Shown here: piece by piece, positions 35,496 to 40,799 of the stretch
Layout of the letters: each line of letters starts with the position of its first letter
How positions within the stretch are numbered: position 1 is the stretch's first letter
Assembly: GCA_905221605.1 (NCBI GenBank)
Contig: CAJNDS010000891.1
Location: 160,023 to 200,821, forward strand
DNA from: Symbiodinium natans
Taxonomy: Eukaryota; Sar; Dinophyceae; Suessiales; Symbiodiniaceae
Direction of reading: 5' to 3'
DNA: 40,799 nucleotides
Notes under the pieces: model-generated
What the model was told of the DNA's origin: nothing
Seen by the model: the letters and a program-made list of their open reading frames with translations, nothing else
Databases searched by the model: none
Position numbers and translations under genes: made by a program

Positions 35496-35509
35496 CTGGT
35501 GAGCTTGGG

Positions 35510-35580
35510 TTTAGCGTTTAGGGTTTAGGGTTTAGGGTTGAGGGTTGAGGGTTTAGGGTTTAGGGTTTAGGGTTTAGGGG
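35510..35580 (+). repeat. TTTAGGG array
   Basis: About ten heptamers with TTGAGGG variants on the right of exon A. Confidence 0.96.
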
Positions 35581-35695
35581 TTGCACTTCGTACTGGTTCT
35601 TCGCAGGCAATGGGGGAGTTGGGTACCTCATATCCCCCCTGTAGAGACCCACGACTTTTTAGGACACCACATCCCCTAAAACCCTCAACCCGCAG

Positions 35696-35770
35696 CCCTA
35701 AACCCTAAACCCTAAACCCTAAACCCTAAACCCTAAACCCTAAACCCTAAACCCTAAACCCTAAACCCTA
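35696..35770 (-). repeat. CCCTAAA array
   Basis: Ten perfect heptamers. Confidence 0.97.
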
Positions 35771-35842
35771 ATTCCTGCTAAGAGCCAGTAGCCCTTTGGC
35801 TTAGGCTCTCTGGGTCTTAGGATGTCAGGCTCTCAAAGGCTA

Positions 35843-35929
35843 CTTGAAGGTTCATGGTACTTAGTAGCCAATTATGACTGTACTTATAACTGTACTGATA
35901 AGCCCCTGAAGTGCCCCAATATAGTTATC
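35843..35929. mobile_element. truncated copy of the 141-bp miniature element
   Basis: CTTGAAGGTTCATGGTACTT then about 65 bp of matching interior; the right arm is missing and the sequence passes into the C-rich tract. Confidence 0.8.
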
Positions 35930-35984
35930 CGCCGACCCAGCAACAGCGGGGCGGCGTCAGTGAAGACCCCCACCATTCCACTCC

Positions 35985-36690
35985 ACCTCTCCACTTGGCC
36001 TTGCCTTCTGCCCCTAACCTCCCACCACCAACTCCCCTGCCCCCCCTCCCCACTCCCACCACCAACCCCTTCCCTGCCCCTCCCACCTGCCCTTCCCCTT
36101 CCCAACCATTCCTCCAGCCCCCCCCCCCCGCCCCCCACCCTCCCCTACCCCACCCCCCCCAACCTCTCCCTTTGCTCACTGGCTCACCCAATCCCAACCC
36201 TCCCTGCCCTCACCGCAACCTCTTCCCCCTTCCCCTTCCCAACCGTTCCCACTTGGCCACCATTCCACTCCACCCTCCCCCCCACCCCCCCCCCCACCCC
36301 CACCCCCCCCCCCACCCCCCCCCACCCACCCCCCCCCACCCCCCCCCACCCCCCCCTCCCCCCCACCCACCCCACCCAATCCACCCACCACCCCCGTACC
36401 CTTCCCCTTCCTCCTCTACCCCTTCTCCCTTCCTTATCCCTGCCCCCCCTCTCAGCGTACCCCAATCCACCCACCACCAACCCCTTGCCCACCCCTGACC
36501 CTTCCCTGCCCTCCCACTACCCTTCCCCTTCCACTCCAACCCTCCCCTACACATCTCCTCCACCACCCCCCCCCCCCCACCACCAACCCCTTCCCCCTCC
36601 ACCACCCCCCCCCCCCCCCCCCCCCCCCACACTCCCCAACCCCTTCCCTGCCCTCCCACTACCCTTCCCCTTCCCAACCATTCCAGTCCA
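35985..36690. repeat. cytosine-rich pyrimidine tract
   Basis: Some 700 bp of CCACC, CCCTTCCC and long C runs, with G nearly absent from this strand. The long proline-rich and glycine-rich ORFs here are artefacts of composition. It could form triplex or i-motif structures. Confidence 0.9.
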
Positions 36691-36804
36691 TCCTCCTCCC
36701 CTCTCTAGACTCTGAAGATCCCAAATGCCTCCGGCGGGGAAGCCTCCCGTTTCAAAGTGTCGGATAGTGCAACCTCGTGATCCCAGCGCAGATCAACAAA
36801 AACT

Positions 36805-37022
36805 CCTCGTTCTAAATGGTCTGTTTTCACCTACTTGTGCTTCCGCGCGCCGCGCGTAAGCGCAAGTCCACCAAGATTCCTCGTTCTAAATGGTCCGTTT
36901 TCACCTACTTGTGTTTCCGCGCGCCGCGCGTAAGCGCAAGTCCACCAAGATTCCTCGTTCTAAATGGTCTGTTTTCACCTACTTGTGCTTCCGCGCGCCG
37001 CGCGTAAGCGTCCACCAAGATT
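36805..37022. repeat. three 74-bp tandem units with CGCGCG-cored palindrome
   Basis: Units start at 36,805, 36,879 and 36,953 (CCTCGTTCTAAATGGTC). Each contains ACTTGTGCTTCCGCGCGC then CGCGCGTAAGCGCAAGT, a 35-bp near-perfect palindrome; the third is truncated. Confidence 0.93.
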
Positions 37023-38089
37023 CCGGAGATGCAGGGGCTGAAGTTGGCTGAGATGTAACAAGTTATAGGCAGTTGTAACCCCCTTATAACCACCCCCTAA
37101 CCCCCTTACAACTCTTGCTAAGTTTTTAGGTTGCAAGTGTTCTTGTAAGTTTATATATCAACATGCATCTACATAGCAGAGGTATAAGTTTTTAGCATCT
37201 CATGTTAAGTTTCGCCAGAGACATATGGCAAGTTAGTAAAACAGGATACAGAAAGATAGCCACAGATACGTTTACGAGAGTGTTTTCCTGAAACAGAGTC
37301 AGCAAGCAAGTTTGGCCGTACTTTCGGTGCTGGATTCGCTCTTTCTTTCCTGCAAGCCTAGATTCGTTGAATGTCTTGCTTATGTGGCGAGCAGACACAG
37401 CAGAGAACAGTTCCTCCCCTATGACCTTCAGACAGGGTGAGCATGTGCGTCGAAGTAAGTCGTGGCTGCAGCATGTTGCTTGTGATTTTCTTGTTTCCTG
37501 ACATTTTTGTTTTTTTGTTTTTTCGTCAGCCCGATCCACGGCGATCCGCGGCGATCCGGCGCACCAGTTCCTGGAGTTTGGAGGAAGCTTCGGGCGATCC
37601 GCCCTTTCCGTTCCGAAAAAACCTCCCCCCAGCATACGCCCGATCCACGGCGATCCGCCCCGATCCGGCTCAGTTTTCTCGTCCGTTTTGCTTTTTTTTG
37701 TCTGTTCTGTGCTCACAGACAGTAGTGTTTCGATGCCGGAAAGACAACTTTTAGCTCTTGGGGTTTCTGGTTTAGGGTCTAGGGCTTAAGCTTGGGATTT
37801 AGGGTTTAGGTTTTAGCGTTTAGGGCATACACTTTCTCCTTTTGCTTTAAATTTGCCCCCGATGTCATGAAAAGGTTCTATGCGCACGTACTTCGACCGT
37901 TTCTTGTACTGTAGGTCCCAAAACCAAGATATCGCCCGAAAAAAAACATACGAATAAATACATAAAGATAGAAAAAAGATAGGAAAGAAAACTTGACTTC
38001 ATGCTATCTCTACATGACTCTTCCTAAAAACTTATATGTGCCCTAAGAACATATATCACGGCCAACTTTCGACCCTGCATCTCCGTCCT

Positions 38090-38430
38090 CGTTCTAAATG
38101 GTCCGTTTTCACCTACTTGTGCTTCCGCGCGCCGCGCGTAAGCGCAAGTCCACCAAGATTCCTCGTTCTAAGTGGTCCGTTTTCACCTACTTGTGCTTCC
38201 GTGCGTAAGCGCAAGTCCACCAAGAACCAAAATTCCTCACTGTGAAGAGTCCGTTTTCAGCCACTTGCCAAATCCTGAATCCGTACTCCAAAGCTCACTT
38301 GTGCTACCGCGCGCGGCGCGGAAGCGCAAGTGACCACATCCATGGCGCAAGTACAGGTTGCCATAGCGCGCACTTGTGCTATGGATGGGGTCGCTTGTGC
38401 TACCGCGCGCGGCGCGGAAGCGCAAGTGGG
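38090..38430. repeat. further CGCGCG palindrome copies
   Basis: Two more 74-bp-type units (38,090-38,235, the second with a shortened core) and two isolated palindromes ACTTGTGCTACCGCGCGCGG... (38,297-38,330 and 38,393-38,428). Confidence 0.9.
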
Positions 38431-38589
38431 CTCTGGAGTACGGGTTCCCAAGTCGATGAAAATCCCATGCACTGTTGCACTGCTTTCAATAAACCACCCC
38501 CCACCCCCCTCCCCCCCCGACCCTCTTTAAAGAAACTAGAAGCACCCCAATCTAAGGGGAGCCATCCTCAAGCCTCAGACCCTTGAGGC

Positions 38590-38912
38590 CCACAGTGGCC
38601 ATTCTGCTGTTGCCACAAGCTATTTCCACTTTTCGGTCCAGGAAAAGTTGATTTGGCTTGTCGTTTTGATATAGTTCTAGTTCTGGAGTGTTGTTCTTGA
38701 GTGTTCAGAGCTCAGCAGTATGATCAGTACTTCTGTGTTAACTCTGCTGCATTGCTGAGATACCATGCTTTCACTCCTGGAAAACCACAGTGACCATTCT
38801 GCTGTTGCCACAAGCTATTTCTACTTTTCGGTCCAGAAAAAGTTGATTTGGCCTGTCGTTTTGATGTAGTTCTACTTCTGGAGTGTTGTTCTTGAGTGTT
38901 CAGAGCTCAGCA
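38590..38912. repeat. direct repeat of ~128 bp, 195-bp period
   Basis: 38,590-38,717 and 38,785-38,912 share CATTCTGCTGTTGCCACAAG and CTGGAGTGTTGTTCTTGAGT with about ten differences. Confidence 0.93.
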
Positions 38913-39227
38913 ACTCTTGCTGCGTTGCTTACTGAGTAACTGTCAAGGCTGTGTGTTTTTCGAAAGGCCGTGTGGTACCCCAGACGGTAGTTCAACTTTG
39001 GACTGACAGAGAAGTGGAATAACCTTATCAACACCACTAAGACAACGTCCAACGCCACCAAAATATTTTTGTTTTCCATGTGCCACCATCTTGAGCCCCC
39101 CCCCTTGCCTGCGCCACATGTGGCTTAAACTGTGATTTGGACTACCTTATGTGTGGTTTCCCATGGTTTCCCAATTTGGAACGGGAGGCTTCCCCACCGG
39201 AGGCATTTGGGATCTCTATATAGACTC

Positions 39228-40370
39228 GATCAGATGACTGACTTTAAAGGGCTCCAGTGCATGCCCGCCCGCTCCGCTTGCTCCGCCCGCTCCGCTTGCT
39301 CCCACTAAACCGCTTCATCCCTAGAACCCGAAACTCTAAACCCTAAACCGTTCAACTCCAACCCCAAATCCCTAGAAACTAACCTCCTACTGAGTGAGCC
39401 CCCCAACTCCCAAATGGGGTTTAGGGTTAACCCTTAAACACCACAAAAAAGACCCTCGAAGCGTGGCTGGGATCCTTCTGCAGGTCGTCGGGCTCGCGGC
39501 ACAGGGCTTCGGGCTTAGGGTTTAGGGGTTCTGGGTCTGAGGGTCAGGGTGCGTGCTTAGGGTTTCGGGGTTTGTGGCTGCAGGTAAGGGTTTCGGTTTT
39601 AGGGTTTAGAGGTTCTTAGGTAAGGTTTGGTTTAGGGTTTAAGGACGTTTGGTTGAGGGTAGGGTTTAAGCGTTTTGTGGTTGAGGGTTGAAGGTTTTAG
39701 GTTGTTCTTTTGCGTGTGAGGGTGAAGGTTTGGCCTTAGTAAGGAAAACGAAACATGTGGCTGAAACGTTTGCGGCACGATGTGGAACATCACGTATGTA
39801 CGGGGGGTCAAACCTTTTGTTTGCAAATAAAAAAAACACTTACGGCTCTTGTTCTCAATGTCTTCTTCAGAAAATGCTCCAAGTTTGGGGCTCCGAGATC
39901 AAAGTTGCATACCGCATCAGAGGGCTCTGTCCAAGGATTGAAGTGGCAATTTCTTGGTCTGTACAAAGAATGAAGCGGCAAACCCATAGGTACGTAAGCA
40001 GAAATCCAGGCCCAGATGCAACGAAGGCTACAACCTAGACCCTGCTGGATTTAGGGTTTGGGGTCTAGGTTTTAGGGTTCACTGGGTTTAGGGTTTAGCG
40101 GGTCTCGAGGTTTAGGACTTGGAGCTCAGGAGGGTTTAGACCTTGGAAAATTTGGGGTCGGCGGCACTGGCGGTAGCCATTAAATAAGCCCCCCGCACTG
40201 TCTATCAGGAAAATCAGAGGGCACACGCGAAGAATTTTTTAAAGCGGGGCGGGGGGGGGGGGGGGGGGTATTATTTGTAGTAACCTCTGATTCTAATGCG
40301 GGCTTCCCGGGGGGGGGGGGGGGGGGGGGCTTATTATTATTTTTTTTTTTTTTGAAGGGGGGGGGGGTCG
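39228..40370. other. no gene identified; degenerate repeats
   Basis: A (CCGCTTGCTCCGC)-type short repeat at 39,262-39,302, degenerate TTTAGGG blocks at 39,515-39,690 and 40,050-40,140, and G runs at 40,246-40,268 and 40,310-40,330. A GC-rich exon-like segment (39,460-39,510, minus strand ALCREPDDLQKDP) could not be placed in ChlH. Confidence 0.6.
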
Positions 40371-40371
40371 C

Positions 40372-40760
<389 letters not shown>

Positions 40761-40799
40761 TACTACCTAGGGGAGGGCTTCCGGGGGAAGGGAGGGGGG

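Larger units (their letters stand above)
36713..39220. mobile_element. 2.5-kb element with ~44-bp terminal inverted repeats
   Basis: The left end AGATCCCAAATGCCTCCGG (then CGGGGAAGCCTCCCGTTTC) is repeated inverted at 39,177-39,215 with few mismatches. A 7-bp TAGACTC at 36,706-36,712 and 39,221-39,227 may be the target duplication. The interior has CGCGCG palindromes, GCGATCC-rich sequence (37,530-37,680) and a 195-bp-period direct repeat. No transposase is recognised, so it is non-autonomous. The 174-codon minus-strand ORF at 37,192-37,716 shows no family resemblance. Confidence 0.7.

Noticed and set aside
33250-33412. Plus-strand peptide NRYPPEWGLEKPFRDGIAPR as an exon
   Set aside because: Short, no splice context, opposite strand to chlH and no recognised family.
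36176-36715. Long Pro-rich and Gly-rich ORFs
   Set aside because: They are translations of the C-rich tract in several frames, with no protein-like composition.
37192-37716. 174-codon minus-strand ORF in the 2.5-kb element
   Set aside because: No conserved motif; it overlaps GCGATCC repeats; kept only as a note in the element entry.

Overview
The window looks like nuclear DNA of a photosynthetic dinoflagellate, or a close relative with the same genome style. The evidence is a plastid-pathway gene (Mg-chelatase H subunit, chlH) split into very small exons, introns with GC, GT and even GA donors and AG|G acceptors, TTTAGGG/CCCTAAA repeats all through the introns, and a Ty1/copia element with extra pol domains. 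No bacterial features (Shine-Dalgarno sites, operons) were seen.

Host gene. Sixteen exons of 25-89 bp, plus two less certain ones, can be chained on the minus strand from about 35,495 down to about 425. Joined in frame they follow the C-terminal third of ChlH, with landmarks such as GIFRDSF, NFVKKH, RIFSNAAGEFGS, SRNAFAFG, SVEYGLTDIQ, EYYANSGAM, LRMEYRTKLLNPKWAE, QRMTALLGWGGTA and DWVWDQ. About 0.84 kb of 35 kb is exonic. In transcript sense most introns begin with UUUAGGG arrays and end with CCCUAAA arrays, so their two ends are complementary.

Intron content. 1-12.4 kb: chlH exons F-P, telomere-like arrays, small inverted-repeat elements, a cluster of tandem hairpins (7.2-8.0 kb) and a PIF1-type helicase fragment (6.1-6.3 kb). 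12,465-20,781: a hAT-like DNA transposon with an 8-bp target duplication (ATACAACT), 9-bp terminal inverted repeats and subterminal ACGTG motifs. It holds a multi-exon BED-finger/DUF659-type transposase gene and, inside one of that gene's introns on the same strand, an ORF for a divergent histone H3-like protein. 21,006-29,294: a Ty1/copia LTR retrotransposon (228-bp LTRs, one mismatch, TSD CTAAA) inserted in a CCCTAAA array. Its polyprotein reads Gag, zinc knuckle, protease, SAP-like, DUF3820-like, 2OG-Fe(II) oxygenase-like, integrase, reverse transcriptase and RNase H, broken by two frame changes and one stop. Both transposons sit in a single 17.9-kb chlH intron.

30-40.8 kb: chlH exons A-E among telomere-like arrays and miniature inverted-repeat elements, two unidentified ORF fragments (29.8-30.1 and 34.1-34.6 kb), a cytosine-rich tract, a 2.5-kb element with about 44-bp terminal inverted repeats and CGCGCG-cored palindromes (36.7-39.2 kb), and a CTA/ACT trinucleotide tract at the right end.

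The strongest candidates for something new are the H3-like cargo of the hAT element, the oxygenase-like domain in the copia polyprotein, and complementary telomere-repeat arms at the ends of the chlH introns.
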